Shown piece after piece: positions 8,604 to 17,867 of a stretch of 64,000 nucleotides of DNA; position 1 is the first letter of the stretch; the number at the start of each line of letters is the position of its first letter. Source of the stretch: Parvibaculaceae bacterium Mf 1.05b.01 (GTDB lineage Bacteria; Pseudomonadota; Alphaproteobacteria; Parvibaculales; Parvibaculaceae); contig BAOK01000001.1 in the NCBI GenBank assembly GCA_000509225.1, forward strand, positions 496,001 to 560,000, read 5' to 3'. The notes below the pieces were generated by a model. That model made no database searches. It saw only the letters and a list, made by a program, of their open reading frames with translations, and was not told where the DNA came from. Position numbers and translations under genes: made by a program.

Positions 8604-8666
8604 GCGCATTTCAGGAAGAGCACCAACCTGTTAGCATAGGGTCCTGATCAGATAGAGGGGGACCCC

Positions 8667-9920
8667 ATGGCAGGGCCAGGAGCTAAATACGACATTATCG
8701 TTTGGGGAGCCTCTGGGTTTGTCGGCAAGCTGATATGTGAATATCTGGTCTCTCGATATGGAGGCGACCCGAGCGTTCGCTGGGCCATGGGCGGGCGTTC
8801 CAAGTCGAAGCTTGAAGATGTGCGTGCCGGCTTGGGTGCAGCTGGCGCCGACATCCCCATCATTACCGGTGATGCGTCGGACGCCGATGCGCTGGACAAT
8901 ATCGTGCAGCAGACGAAGGTTGTTCTGACCACGGTCGGCCCTTATGCCAAGTATGGCTCAGAGCTCGTCGCGGCCTGTGTGAAGCATGGCGTGGGTTATG
9001 TCGACCTGGCCGGTGAAGCGCAGTGGATCCGCCGCATGATTGATGCGCACCAGGAAGAGGCAGAGAAGACCGGCGCGCGGATTGTTCCGTGTTGCGGTTT
9101 TGACTCTGTACCTTCAGACCTTGGCGTTTTCTATCTCAACAACCAGGTGAAGAAGAAGACGAATGCGCCGTGCACCCGTGTCAAAATGCGGGTGAAGGCG
9201 ATGAAGGGCGGGGCGAGCGGCGGCACCATTGCCAGCATGATCAATATGATGGAGGAGATGGGGCGCGACAAACAGGTTCTCGAGGTGATGCGTGATCCCT
9301 ATTCGCTGAACCCGGACGGTTTGCGCGACGGCCCGAAGCAACCGAGCGGGACCCCGATCGAGTACGACAAGGATGCGCATACCTGGATTGCGCCCTTCGT
9401 AATGGCAGGGATCAATACCCGTGTCGTCCAACGCACGAATGCGCTCCTGGATTATTCTTATGGCGAAGAATTTCTTTATGACGAAGCCATGATGATGGGC
9501 GAGGGCCTGACCGGGCGTCTTTCGACCTATGGCCTGGCGGGTGGGCTTGGTGGTTTCGTGGCCGCCGCTGCGTTCGGACCTACGCGCAATCTGATGAGCC
9601 GGTTCCTATTGCCGAAACCCGGGGAAGGGCCGTCGAAAGAGCAGCGGGAAAATGGGTTCTACAATCTGGTCTTTATCGGCAAGACAGAAGACGACCAGAC
9701 CTTTGTCGCCCGCGTGACTGGTGACAAAGACCCGGGCTACGGATCAACAGCCAAGATCATCAGTGAATGTGCGATTTGTCTGGCGAAAGACATTACGGCC
9801 GAACAGACCGGCGGTGGCATCTGGACGCCTGCCGCCGCTATGGGGGATCAACTGATTGAGCGGCTTGAAAAGAATGCCGGGCTTACCTTCGACATGGAAG
9901 AGGTTGCCGATCAGTACTGA
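8667..9920 (+). CDS. Saccharopine dehydrogenase-like NAD(P)-binding reductase
   Basis: A 417-residue protein with an N-terminal Rossmann motif WGASGFVGKLICEYL and GGRSKSKL, then TTVGPYAKYG and VDLAGEAQW, all characteristic of the saccharopine dehydrogenase / trans-acting enoyl reductase family. Members close to this type act on lipids or polyketide-like chains rather than on lysine, so a lipid enoyl-reductase role is the likelier guess. A hydrophobic glycine/alanine-rich segment near residues 290-310 may touch membrane. The Shine-Dalgarno AGGGGG at 8656-8661 lies within or beside a small GGGTCC/GGACCC hairpin (8639-8665). Confidence 0.85.
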   Translation: MAGPGAKYDIIVWGASGFVGKLICEYLVSRYGGDPSVRWAMGGRSKSKLEDVRAGLGAAGADIPIITGDASDADALDNIVQQTKVVLTTVGPYAKYGSELVAACVKHGVGYVDLAGEAQWIRRMIDAHQEEAEKTGARIVPCCGFDSVPSDLGVFYLNNQVKKKTNAPCTRVKMRVKAMKGGASGGTIASMINMMEEMGRDKQVLEVMRDPYSLNPDGLRDGPKQPSGTPIEYDKDAHTWIAPFVMAGINTRVVQRTNALLDYSYGEEFLYDEAMMMGEGLTGRLSTYGLAGGLGGFVAAAAFGPTRNLMSRFLLPKPGEGPSKEQRENGFYNLVFIGKTEDDQTFVARVTGDKDPGYGSTAKIISECAICLAKDITAEQTGGGIWTPAAAMGDQLIERLEKNAGLTFDMEEVADQY

Positions 9921-9929
9921 TCTCACGCT

Positions 9930-10550
9930 TTAGTAGATCGTCTTCTTCATGTGCTCAGGATAGTTCTCGTCATAGGTTTTGCCGTCGAAGGGTTCTGCGG
10001 ACATGGCTTCCGCCATCTGCCCGGCGGTAGGCAGGGTCGAGCGATCGACCTGCGCATCCGCGCTCCAAAGGTTTGAGCGGGCGAGCGCCTTTTGACACTG
10101 GAAATAGACCGTGTCGATTGTTGTGACGATCACCGATTTCGGGTTCTTGCCCTGCATGGCAAAGGACGCACAAAGATCAGGATCAGAGACGATTTCCGCT
10201 GATCCGTTTATGCGCAATGTTTCGCCCACGCCAGGGATCATGAAGAGCAGAGAGATGCGGGGATCCCGCACGATGTTCTTCAGGGTATCCAACCGATTAT
10301 TGCCGCGGCGGTCGGGCATCAGGACTGTTCTTTTGTCATGAATGCGGACAAAACCTGGGGGGTCTCCGCGCGGTGAACAGTCCAGCCCTTCCGGCCCTAC
10401 GGTCGCTATCAATACAAAGGGCGAGGCTTCAACAAAGGCACGGTAGTGATCCGTGAGATGATCTTGTTCCTTATCGAGGGCCCGCGGGTTTACCTGGCCG
10501 TAGTGCGCCTCTAACTCTTCAATTGAGGTGATCCGGGTATCGTCGGTCAT
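9930..10550 (-). CDS. PPOX-type FMN-binding flavoprotein (MSMEG_1061-like)
   Basis: A 206-residue split-barrel flavoprotein of the pyridoxamine 5'-phosphate oxidase superfamily. The motifs VLIATVGPEGLDCSPRGDPPGF, DRRGNNRLDTLKNIV and LLFMIPGVGETLRINGSA form the FMN-binding barrel, and the conserved CSPRGD is typical of the MSMEG_1061 group. Such proteins bind FMN or F420 and reduce diverse compounds; true PNPOx activity is unlikely. The ATG at 10550 is preceded by GGAGTG. Its stop lies only 9 bp from that of the convergent reductase gene. Confidence 0.88.
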   Translation of the reverse strand: MTDDTRITSIEELEAHYGQVNPRALDKEQDHLTDHYRAFVEASPFVLIATVGPEGLDCSPRGDPPGFVRIHDKRTVLMPDRRGNNRLDTLKNIVRDPRISLLFMIPGVGETLRINGSAEIVSDPDLCASFAMQGKNPKSVIVTTIDTVYFQCQKALARSNLWSADAQVDRSTLPTAGQMAEAMSAEPFDGKTYDENYPEHMKKTIY

Positions 10551-10598
10551 GGGACACTCCTTCATCGGGGTATTGAGATGTACCATGAGAAGGAACGC

Positions 10599-11687
10599 TC
10601 AGGCGATAGGGACCAGATGATTATCCCATTGCGTTTCTGCAAATCGCGCGGTGGTCTTCGTGGAGTCCAAGGTTGCTTGGAAAGTGATGTCTCCGGCGGT
10701 CAGAGCAAAGTGCCCGGGGTTTTCGAGGGGGGCAATGCCACAGACGTCGCGCGCTGTGTGGAAGCCCAGGTAACGCCCATCGTCTGAAGACCAGAAGGAG
10801 ACTAGGTTTCCGCGCGGGCAGGTAAGCGCGATGATATCACCGCTTGTGTCAAACGCGACACTGCCTGCGTAGTTGCGCATGGCTTTCGCCACTGCGGAGG
10901 GTGTTTCCGCCAGCTGCAAGTCGGTGCCAGTAAATAGGGCCAATAGAGGGACTCTATCTCTCTTTGGTCCCTCATATTGAAGTGCTGCTGCAAGGCCATT
11001 TGGCCCAGCGGCCAGATGACGGATCGAAAGCTGGTGGTTTTCAGGCTCAAGGGTGTGGCGCGACATCAGCTCACCTCTTTTATGATCCACGAGCGTGAGA
11101 GAAGGCGCCATGGTTTCGAGGTTAAGTTTTGACCGCCCCGTATCTGGATGGGTGTGTATGCCCCCATTGGCGATGGCCAGTGACTTGCCGTCAGCGGTCA
11201 ACAGGATTTCATGGGGCCCAATACCGCCGCTTGCAAAATGGCCCAGGAGATCAAAACCTTTTGTGGCGTCCCGCACGCCAATGACACCATCTCCCGTCTC
11301 ATAGTGATTTTCGCTCGTATAGAATAAGGCACCGTCGGCTGAGAAACATCCGTGACCATAAAAGTGATGACCGTTACTTGCGCTCAGGTGGTGGTGTATC
11401 TCTCCAGAATTCAGATCGACCACCAGGGCAAACCGGTCAGGTCTCCGCGCCATGACAACAACATTCTGACCGTCTGGAGAGGGAACAATGTCATGCCCGC
11501 GTCCCGGTAGCTGTATATCGAGATGCACGCGGCCGGTCCCATCAAAGAGTGTGGCGAAATGGGTCTCGCCTACCTGTCGGCACCCCATCCAGCGTGCGTT
11601 TTCAATACTGGCGATCGCTGGAAGGGGTGTTGCGGCTAGTGCCGCCGCAGTAGAGCCTTGCAGAATATGTCGACGAGAGAGGTTCAC
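10599..11687 (-). CDS. DUF1513 protein, Tat-exported beta-propeller-like
   Basis: A 362-residue protein beginning with a twin-arginine signal (LSRRHILQGSTAAALAATPLPAIA). The mature part has repeated beta-rich segments (GRGHDIVPSPDG, GCFSADGALFYTSEN, GIGPHEILLTADGKSL) that read like propeller blades, as in the DUF1513 family. The start is GTG at 11687, sharing one base with the TAG stop of the imelysin gene (TAGTG), so translation is coupled. It is the last gene of the imelysin operon. A periplasmic role in iron handling is inferred from context only. Confidence 0.9.
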   Translation of the reverse strand: MNLSRRHILQGSTAAALAATPLPAIASIENARWMGCRQVGETHFATLFDGTGRVHLDIQLPGRGHDIVPSPDGQNVVVMARRPDRFALVVDLNSGEIHHHLSASNGHHFYGHGCFSADGALFYTSENHYETGDGVIGVRDATKGFDLLGHFASGGIGPHEILLTADGKSLAIANGGIHTHPDTGRSKLNLETMAPSLTLVDHKRGELMSRHTLEPENHQLSIRHLAAGPNGLAAALQYEGPKRDRVPLLALFTGTDLQLAETPSAVAKAMRNYAGSVAFDTSGDIIALTCPRGNLVSFWSSDDGRYLGFHTARDVCGIAPLENPGHFALTAGDITFQATLDSTKTTARFAETQWDNHLVPIA

Positions 11688-12799
11688 TAGTCGCCATCCG
11701 TCGCATTGAAGCCGGGAACAAGCCCTAAATCTTGGGCCAGCTGTTCTCTCACAAGTGACTGAAGGCCGCGAAGTTTTGTGAGAAGGCTTTCCAGGTCGCT
11801 ACGGGCGTCGGGGTCTCCCACAAGCAGAGACAATGGTTGGTCAAAGGCGGCGATATCGCTCAAAATTTCGCTGACCAGTTCCAGGGTCGCTGTTGCCGTA
11901 GTTTCTTTGCCTATGCTGGTCAGCAGATCACCAAACCCGTCTTTGACCGTCAGGAATTGTTCAACGCTTTCAATGTTGAGCCGAATGTTGCGCAAGGACC
12001 TCTGGCTCCGCCAGTTCTCCGTCCGTTTCGGGCGCGCGCCAGCGATGGTTAGGCCCATAGGGCGGTCGAGCTTTTGAAGCCGCACGACATCAATCGCACC
12101 GGCCATATCGTTTAGGAACCGGCTTGCCGCCTCCTTTTCATCGAAGAAGACATCTGTGCCTTCTGCTGCTGAAAGGACCTGTTCGCGATACCCGTTGTTT
12201 CCGGCCCACATTTGCACGATCTCGGCAGTTTGCATCTCCTGATTGCGAGCAATGGCTACCGCGTAACGACAGGCAAAACTGTCCTCTGAGGCTGTGATTT
12301 TGAGGTCATTGAACAGAACATATTCAAGCGCCTGTAAATCGCCGAGTGCGACGCTCTTTTCGGCCAATGCGCCCGATGGCAAGACTGTTTCGTCCTGATT
12401 GTTCAAGACCTGACGCAATTGTCTTTGGCCAGTTCCGCGCTTGTCAGGCCAGAACTGAAAACGCGCGGGCCCTTTGCCTTCATAGATAGGGCCGAACTGG
12501 ATGATCTGTGCTCTCTGCCAGGCATCCATGGTTGCGTGGAATTCGGTTTCCACCTTCAAGCGACCATCGGTGTCTGGCGCGGCGCAATAGGATTTGAGGG
12601 CTTCAGAAAGGTTGCTGCTGTCTTCGGCGAGCTGGGTGTAAGCAGGCACAACAAGTTCGTCCGTCAGCGCTGTGATGAGGGCCGTTGCCTGCTCGGTGCT
12701 GATGGCATCTGCAGAGGCTGGCGTCAGCAAGCTACCGGATACCAGTAGCGTCGCCGATGCGCCTTTGAGAGTGCGCCTAAAGGCTTTTGAGAAAGGCAA
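11687..12799 (-). CDS. Imelysin family protein (second copy)
   Basis: A 370-residue periplasmic protein with a signal peptide ending at TPASADA. It has the imelysin all-helical layout, including MDAWQRAQIIQFGPI and GDLQALEYVLF. The usual imelysin GxHxxE metal-site motif is here GDLQALE, so the histidine is missing. Its start overlaps the end of the di-haem gene by 23 bp and its stop touches the DUF1513 start. The family (IrpA, EfeO relatives) is linked to iron acquisition; this copy may have a structural or altered binding role. Confidence 0.9.
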   Translation of the reverse strand: MPFSKAFRRTLKGASATLLVSGSLLTPASADAISTEQATALITALTDELVVPAYTQLAEDSSNLSEALKSYCAAPDTDGRLKVETEFHATMDAWQRAQIIQFGPIYEGKGPARFQFWPDKRGTGQRQLRQVLNNQDETVLPSGALAEKSVALGDLQALEYVLFNDLKITASEDSFACRYAVAIARNQEMQTAEIVQMWAGNNGYREQVLSAAEGTDVFFDEKEAASRFLNDMAGAIDVVRLQKLDRPMGLTIAGARPKRTENWRSQRSLRNIRLNIESVEQFLTVKDGFGDLLTSIGKETTATATLELVSEILSDIAAFDQPLSLLVGDPDARSDLESLLTKLRGLQSLVREQLAQDLGLVPGFNATDGD

Positions 12800-14285
12800 T
12801 GAGGGCTTCCCTGTCTGGTTTGTCCATGGTGCGGAACGTCTCCCGTGCTTTCATCGCTTCGCCACCATGCCACAGAATGGCTTCTGTGAGATTGCGCGCC
12901 CGACCATCATGGAGGAAGAATGTATGACCATTGACCTTTTCTGTCATGCCGATACCCCAGAGCGGCGCGGTTCGCCACTCAGAGCCCGATGCGGTTCCTT
13001 CAGGGCGTCCATCAGCCAAACCTTCGCCCATATCGTGCAGCAGCAGGTCCGTGTAGGGCCAGATGAGCTGGCCCCGAAGAGCGGGGTCCACGTCCTCATC
13101 ATTGCGGGTTGCATGCTTGGGCGTGTGACAGCTGGTGCAACTCGCCTGATAGAAAAGTTCCTTGCCCCGAAGCACCAGCGGGTCGTCCACTTGTCGGCGG
13201 GCAGGTACAGCCAGATGCCGGGAATAGAAGAAGATCTTATCCATGACCTCGGCAGAGGCTTCGAGGTCGCCACCGGGACCACCAATACCTGCAGGGGCTT
13301 CCAGGCAGGTGGGTTGATTGGCGGTGCAATCGCCGCCGTGAGCCGGGAAGAGGGGATTGGAGATCCCAATGTCACCGGCCATGGCGTCAGATGATTGGTC
13401 TTCGATTGTGGGGTTGCCCAGCTTCCAGCCGAAGCGGGCGAGCATGACGCGTTCCTGTGCGCGGCTCCAGATGTATTTGGGCACGCCTGAAATGCCGTCA
13501 CCGTCGACGTCGTCCGGGTCAGCAGCGGCGAGGATATCTTCTTCAGCGATGGCTTCCAGGAGACCGAGCCCAATCATCGGAGAGGCAATGCGCGGGGAGA
13601 ACAAGACGTCTTCGCGCAGGGGGCCGTAGCCGGGATCGGCAAATCTGTAGGTTGGTTTTCTGAGCGTGACAGGTTCGCCGTCCGCAAAGGTTAGCTCTTC
13701 ATCGGTGTACTCAATCACCATGCGACCTTCGGCTGCGTGGCCCGGGATGGCAATGTCCTGAAGCTGTCCGCCATAGGTGGGTTCCGGTACGATATTGATC
13801 AAGTGGTCGGCAATGGCCTGTCTCTGCTCATCTGTCGCAGGCGGAATGGAGACCCGCAGAAACATGGAAACCGCATTGTCATCATTATTTGCAGGCGGGT
13901 GTCCACGGCCGTCTTTCAGATGGCACCGCTGGCAAGCGCGGGCGTTGTAGAGAGGTCCGAGCCCATCTGCAGACGTGGTTGAACTGGGGGCTGTGACCCA
14001 AAGGCGTTTGAAAAAGCCGTTGCCAATGAAGAAATCACCCCGGCCTTCAAAGCTCATGTTTTGCGAGGGCTGTGAAAAGGCTTCGCGATCGAAGCGGCGC
14101 GTGTTTGTGGCAAGCCCGCCGGGCAGGTTCTCGTGAAGCTCCGCTGCGCTGAAATCTGTCGTTGGGGCGAGGATCGTTGCGCGTTCCTCTGCTGTCATCT
14201 CTGCGGCGGCAGGAGAGGCAAGAACGAGCGCAATCGCGAGGCTCACTATGTTGATTTTGTTACTCACTCTGAGAATTATACGCAA
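12777..14285 (-). CDS. Di-haem c-type cytochrome (DUF1111, DHOR-like oxidoreductase)
   Basis: About 502 residues with a signal peptide (VLASPAAAEM) and two haem-attachment motifs: CQRCH at about residues 118-122, and CTSCH near residue 380. The long DUF1111 framework (LGPLYNARACQRCH, DVDGDGISGVPKYIW, FFLHDGRARNLTEAILWHGGEA) relates it to MauG-like di-haem enzymes. The likeliest start is TTG at 14285, which has GGAGG five bases upstream; a GTG at 14267 is an alternative. Flanked by two imelysins, it probably works with them in periplasmic iron redox chemistry. Confidence 0.92.
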   Translation of the reverse strand: MRIILRVSNKINIVSLAIALVLASPAAAEMTAEERATILAPTTDFSAAELHENLPGGLATNTRRFDREAFSQPSQNMSFEGRGDFFIGNGFFKRLWVTAPSSTTSADGLGPLYNARACQRCHLKDGRGHPPANNDDNAVSMFLRVSIPPATDEQRQAIADHLINIVPEPTYGGQLQDIAIPGHAAEGRMVIEYTDEELTFADGEPVTLRKPTYRFADPGYGPLREDVLFSPRIASPMIGLGLLEAIAEEDILAAADPDDVDGDGISGVPKYIWSRAQERVMLARFGWKLGNPTIEDQSSDAMAGDIGISNPLFPAHGGDCTANQPTCLEAPAGIGGPGGDLEASAEVMDKIFFYSRHLAVPARRQVDDPLVLRGKELFYQASCTSCHTPKHATRNDEDVDPALRGQLIWPYTDLLLHDMGEGLADGRPEGTASGSEWRTAPLWGIGMTEKVNGHTFFLHDGRARNLTEAILWHGGEAMKARETFRTMDKPDREALIAFLKSL

Positions 14286-14374
14286 CTAGGCCTCCAGACA
14301 AAAATGTGGCCCGATGCCGCATGGGCATCGAGCCGCGAGGTCCCCAAAAGGGGAGGCTTCACTGCAAGCGAAGC

Positions 14375-15640
14375 TTACTGGAATACAGCTTCCGGGTTGT
14401 CGAGGCTGTCAGACCCTTCGATCTCGATCTCGTCCACCTCGATGGCCGCAACAATCCGCTCGATGGTACGGGTCTGTGCAACAAGACCGTCGATCGCGGC
14501 TTGAACGATAGCGTTGCCTTCTTCATTGCCTTCACCGATCATCTGATCATAGGCCATCTCACCACTGTCTGCCTTGTCCTTCATGACACGCATGGCGGCC
14601 TGAGTTGCTTCAAGCTTTGTGATCATTTCTGCGTCGAGATCCGCAGATACACCGCGAACGAGGTCAGAGAGGCTGGCGCCACTGACAATAGTCCCGTCTA
14701 TACGCGTGTAGCTTCCGCGATAAACATTTGAGATGCCCAGAGCGTCATAGTAGTGGGAGTCATGGGTGTTGTCGGCGAAGCAATCATGTTCCTCTTCAGG
14801 ATCATGGAGCATGAGGCCAAGGCGCATGCGCTCACCTGCTAGCTCACCATAGGAGAGGCTGCCAAGGCCGATCAGAATAATTCCAAGACCTTCTTTGCCA
14901 TCGCCAAGTGCTGCGCGGGCTGGGCCATTGTCACCCCAGGCTGTCGCCATTTCTTCGAGGTCGGAAATCATGAGATCGGTTGCTGCGACAAGATAGGCAG
15001 CGCGGCGATCGCAATTGCCGCCTGTGCAAGCCTCACCGGATGCATAGTCCGTCGCAGGCCGATTACCGGCTCCGGCGTCTGTACCATTCAGGTCCTGGCC
15101 CCAAAGGAGAAATTCAATGGCGTGGTAACCGGTTGCAACATTAGCTTCTACATCATCAACTTCGTGTAGGCTCTGAAGCAGCTCAGGTGTAAGGTTGGTC
15201 GCATCAATCTCGCGGCCACCGATGGTAAGTTTTTCATTGGCGATGATGTTGGCTGCGTAAAAAGCGTTTTCGTCGCTTTCTTCGCCGTAGGCGCTAGTGT
15301 TGACATAGTCAATCAGGCCTTCGTCAAGTGGCCAGGCGTTTACTTTGCCTTCCCACTCATCAACGATGACGTTGCCAAAGCGATAGGCTTCTGTCTGCTG
15401 ATAAGGAACGCGGGCTGCAATCCATGCTGCTTTTGCGGCGTCAAGCATTTCGTCTGATGGCGTTTCAATGAGGGCCGTGATCGCAGACTTCAACGTTTGA
15501 GCGGTTGTCAGTGAGTCCGTATATCCAGCTTCTGCGATGTCTGCATAGGTTGCCAAAATGTCGGCGGGCTCTGCAGCCGAAGCTATCTGCGCTGATGCCA
15601 AAAATGCGCCAGCTGCAATGGTGAGGGAGAATTTCTTCAT
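14375..15640 (-). CDS. Imelysin family protein (IrpA-like)
   Basis: A 421-residue periplasmic protein, first gene of the operon. A signal peptide ends at QIASAAEP. The imelysin core includes AAKAAWIAARVPYQQTEAYRF and the GxHxxE motif GYHAIEFLLWGQD, intact here. Two cysteine-containing segments (GEACTGGNC) may be disulfide-bonded. The ATG at 15640 is chosen because it starts the signal peptide directly; upstream codons are basic and unlike a leader. Family members are iron-regulated envelope proteins. I could not assign a Fur, RirA or Irr box in the 145-bp leader. Confidence 0.93.
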   Translation of the reverse strand: MKKFSLTIAAGAFLASAQIASAAEPADILATYADIAEAGYTDSLTTAQTLKSAITALIETPSDEMLDAAKAAWIAARVPYQQTEAYRFGNVIVDEWEGKVNAWPLDEGLIDYVNTSAYGEESDENAFYAANIIANEKLTIGGREIDATNLTPELLQSLHEVDDVEANVATGYHAIEFLLWGQDLNGTDAGAGNRPATDYASGEACTGGNCDRRAAYLVAATDLMISDLEEMATAWGDNGPARAALGDGKEGLGIILIGLGSLSYGELAGERMRLGLMLHDPEEEHDCFADNTHDSHYYDALGISNVYRGSYTRIDGTIVSGASLSDLVRGVSADLDAEMITKLEATQAAMRVMKDKADSGEMAYDQMIGEGNEEGNAIVQAAIDGLVAQTRTIERIVAAIEVDEIEIEGSDSLDNPEAVFQ

Positions 15641-15785
15641 ATTGCCCTGTGGTTTTCGGCGGTAAGTCGAACGGTGTTGGTGAAACATCTGTCGGACATG
15701 CCTGCCTGCGTGATGATCCAAGCGTCAATCATCTTCAATAATGCATGCTGTTGTACTGATAATGTGTCGCGATTGCAACGTTTTG

Positions 15786-17003
15786 TTATGAATGGTTGCG
15801 GGCGTAGCGGGTGAGAACTAAAGCTGCCGAAATCATGAGGAACGCTGCGGCAAAATAGGGCGCGCCGGGAAGCTGAAAGGGGGCGTCCTCGGCGGTGAAA
15901 GTGCGAAAGAGTTGCGTCATGAGCAATGGCGCTGCGATCATTGTGAGGCCCATGAGGCTGGAGAGCGCACCCTGCAGCTCTCCCTGGGCATTGTCTGGTA
16001 CCCGTGCAGCCATAAGACTTCGGATGGCGGGCATGGCGAGACCCATTAGAGCCATCGGGATGAGGGCGAGGTAGGCCATCCAGGTTGTCGTGGCGATGCC
16101 GAGAGCAGCAAAACCGATAGCTGCGACCGCCAAGCCGATAAAGGCTGAATTTACTTCGCCGAATTTCTCGACGGTCCATCGAATGAGGACTGTCTGGCTG
16201 AAAATGACGGTGACCCCAACAAAGCCCAGAGCAAAGCCGATCTCTCGTTCGCTCCAGTCGAACTGGTGAATAGCGAAGTAAGTGAAGACTGCCGGATTGG
16301 CGTCATGGGCCAGCTGGAACAGGATGGTTGCGCCTGCCAGTCCTAGAAGGACCGGATAGGCTCTAAAATGGGCAAGAGCGCCAATGGGATTTGCGCGCTT
16401 CCACTCAAAAGTCCGCCGATCCTTGTCTTTCAGTGTTTCGGGAAGAACGAGGAACCCGTAAGCGACATTGATAAATGCGATGCCTGCAGCGGCAAAGAAC
16501 GGGATGCGGGGTCCAATTTCGCCCAGGAAGCCGCCAATTACGGGCCCGATGATGAAACCCAATCCCCAGGCCGCGCCTGTGAGCCCAAAATTTTGTGCGC
16601 GTTTTTCGGGAGGAGAGACGTCTGTCACATAAGCGTTTGCTGTGGCGAAGGTCGCCCCGAACATGCCTGCGAAGATACGTCCCAGAAACAGCCAGAAAAG
16701 CGATGGGGCAAAGGCCATGATGAGATAGTCGATGCCGAGCGCCAGGAGCGATATGAGAAGAATCGGTCGGCGCCCGAAACGGTCCGCGAGGTTTCCCATG
16801 ACAGGTGCGAAAACGAAGTGAGCGGCTGCAAATGAGAAGAGCATCAGGCCGCCATATCCTGCGGCGGCTGAGATGGGCTCGCCTGAGAGTTCCATAATCA
16901 GTTCAGGGATTACAGGAATGATAATGCCGAAGCCGATTGTATCGATCAGGATTGTGACTAAGACAAACGCCAGTGCATGGCGCCCCGGTTTGCGTGCAGT
17001 CAT
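15786..17003 (-). CDS. MFS drug exporter, TetA-like
   Basis: A 405-residue, 12-helix major facilitator. The loop 2-3 signature [14 protein letters not shown] and [22 protein letters not shown] in helix 4-5 match the drug:H+ antiporter-1 group that includes Tet[19 protein letters not shown] in helix 1 is also typical of the TetA(class A/B)-like members. The ATG at 17003 lies eight bases after GGGGGA. It is probably a monocistronic chromosomal exporter, and its substrate cannot be told; tetracycline resistance should not be assumed. Confidence 0.9.
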   Translation of the reverse strand: MTARKPGRHALAFVLVTILIDTIGFGIIIPVIPELIMELSGEPISAAAGYGGLMLFSFAAAHFVFAPVMGNLADRFGRRPILLISLLALGIDYLIMAFAPSLFWLFLGRIFAGMFGATFATANAYVTDVSPPEKRAQNFGLTGAAWGLGFIIGPVIGGFLGEIGPRIPFFAAAGIAFINVAYGFLVLPETLKDKDRRTFEWKRANPIGALAHFRAYPVLLGLAGATILFQLAHDANPAVFTYFAIHQFDWSEREIGFALGFVGVTVIFSQTVLIRWTVEKFGEVNSAFIGLAVAAIGFAALGIATTTWMAYLALIPMALMGLAMPAIRSLMAARVPDNAQGELQGALSSLMGLTMIAAPLLMTQLFRTFTAEDAPFQLPGAPYFAAAFLMISAALVLTRYARNHS

Positions 17004-17100
17004 GGCCGAATCCCCCAATTCAAATACCTGATTAGCCTAGTGGGTATCGAGGGGTTGGCATAGGTCAGTCAAGCGAACGTGCGGGTGACGCTTCTCGTCG

Positions 17101-17817
17101 TCACGGCACCGCATCCGTTTGGTCGCGCGGCTTCAGGTTGGCTAGCGTTTCCTTGTATTCTTGGGCGGCTTTCTGCCCGGCGAGCGTGAGCGCATAGATG
17201 CCCGTCTCAACCCGGTCAAACCATCCATGGTGATTGTCGGCCATCAAACGACGGGCTTTTTCGACCCCGGTTATTTTGGAAACCTCTGCGGCTTTGGTCG
17301 GGCCTTGGTCACTCAGGACCTGAAGGCAACGAAGGGCGTCCTGACGATATGCCGTCATCAAGCCCCGGCGGGTCGAACCACCTTTGTTTGGGTCGCCTGT
17401 GCGTTTTGCAAATTCACGGAGCAGGTCGGTCCTTTTGCGTTTTGATTTTCGCGGAGCGTATGGGCCCGGATCTGCGTGCGTTTCGACAAACCCGTCCTTT
17501 AGTCGAATGGTGATCAGGCCCAGGCCCAACCGGCGACACAGAGACAGGTTGGCTTTCAAAGACTTTCTGAACGTGGCGCCGTGTCCCCGGGGGATGGCGA
17601 TGTAGACGATATCGCTGATGGACTGCCGCGCAATGGCCTGATGCACAACGGATAGGGTGAAACCTGTTTTCATTTCCACGATGAGTGGTTCTTCTTCGCC
17701 GCGTCGTGCAACAACATCTACCGCGCCGATTTCGCTTTTCACTTCGTACCCCTGATCCTCAAGGAAGGATTTGAGGGGGGCATAGAGATCTGTTTCGCGA
17801 ACCTTGGGCTTGGCCAT
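17101..17817 (-). CDS. DUF2161 protein, PD-(D/E)XK nuclease-like
   Basis: A 238-residue protein of the DUF2161 family. The N-terminal half has the nuclease-like core RETDLYAPLKSFLEDQGYEV, then GAVDVVARRG and VEMKTG, where the D and the E-x-K are the candidate catalytic residues. The C-terminal half is basic with a winged-helix-like region (SDQGPTKAAEVSKITGVEKAR), suggesting DNA binding. CAGGAGC precedes the ATG. It is unlinked to restriction or mobile genes here. The reaction is unknown; nuclease activity is an inference from the fold. Confidence 0.85.
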   Translation of the reverse strand: MAKPKVRETDLYAPLKSFLEDQGYEVKSEIGAVDVVARRGEEEPLIVEMKTGFTLSVVHQAIARQSISDIVYIAIPRGHGATFRKSLKANLSLCRRLGLGLITIRLKDGFVETHADPGPYAPRKSKRKRTDLLREFAKRTGDPNKGGSTRRGLMTAYRQDALRCLQVLSDQGPTKAAEVSKITGVEKARRLMADNHHGWFDRVETGIYALTLAGQKAAQEYKETLANLKPRDQTDAVP

Positions 17818-17867
17818 GCTCCTGATTACCCTGACGGTGCTCGATTCTCTATTACAAATGGTCTTCG

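Noticed and set aside
12672-13394. 240-codon plus-strand frame over the di-haem cytochrome
   Set aside because: The minus-strand gene has two CxxCH motifs and good operon coupling; the plus-strand frame has no family resemblance.
15641-15785. Possible Fur, RirA or Irr box upstream of the imelysin operon
   Set aside because: I found only partial resemblance (TGATAAT-like), with no clear dyad, so I do not call it.
15786-17003. MFS exporter as a tetracycline resistance determinant
   Set aside because: Similarity is to the general TetA-like DHA1 group; there is no tetR partner or mobile context.
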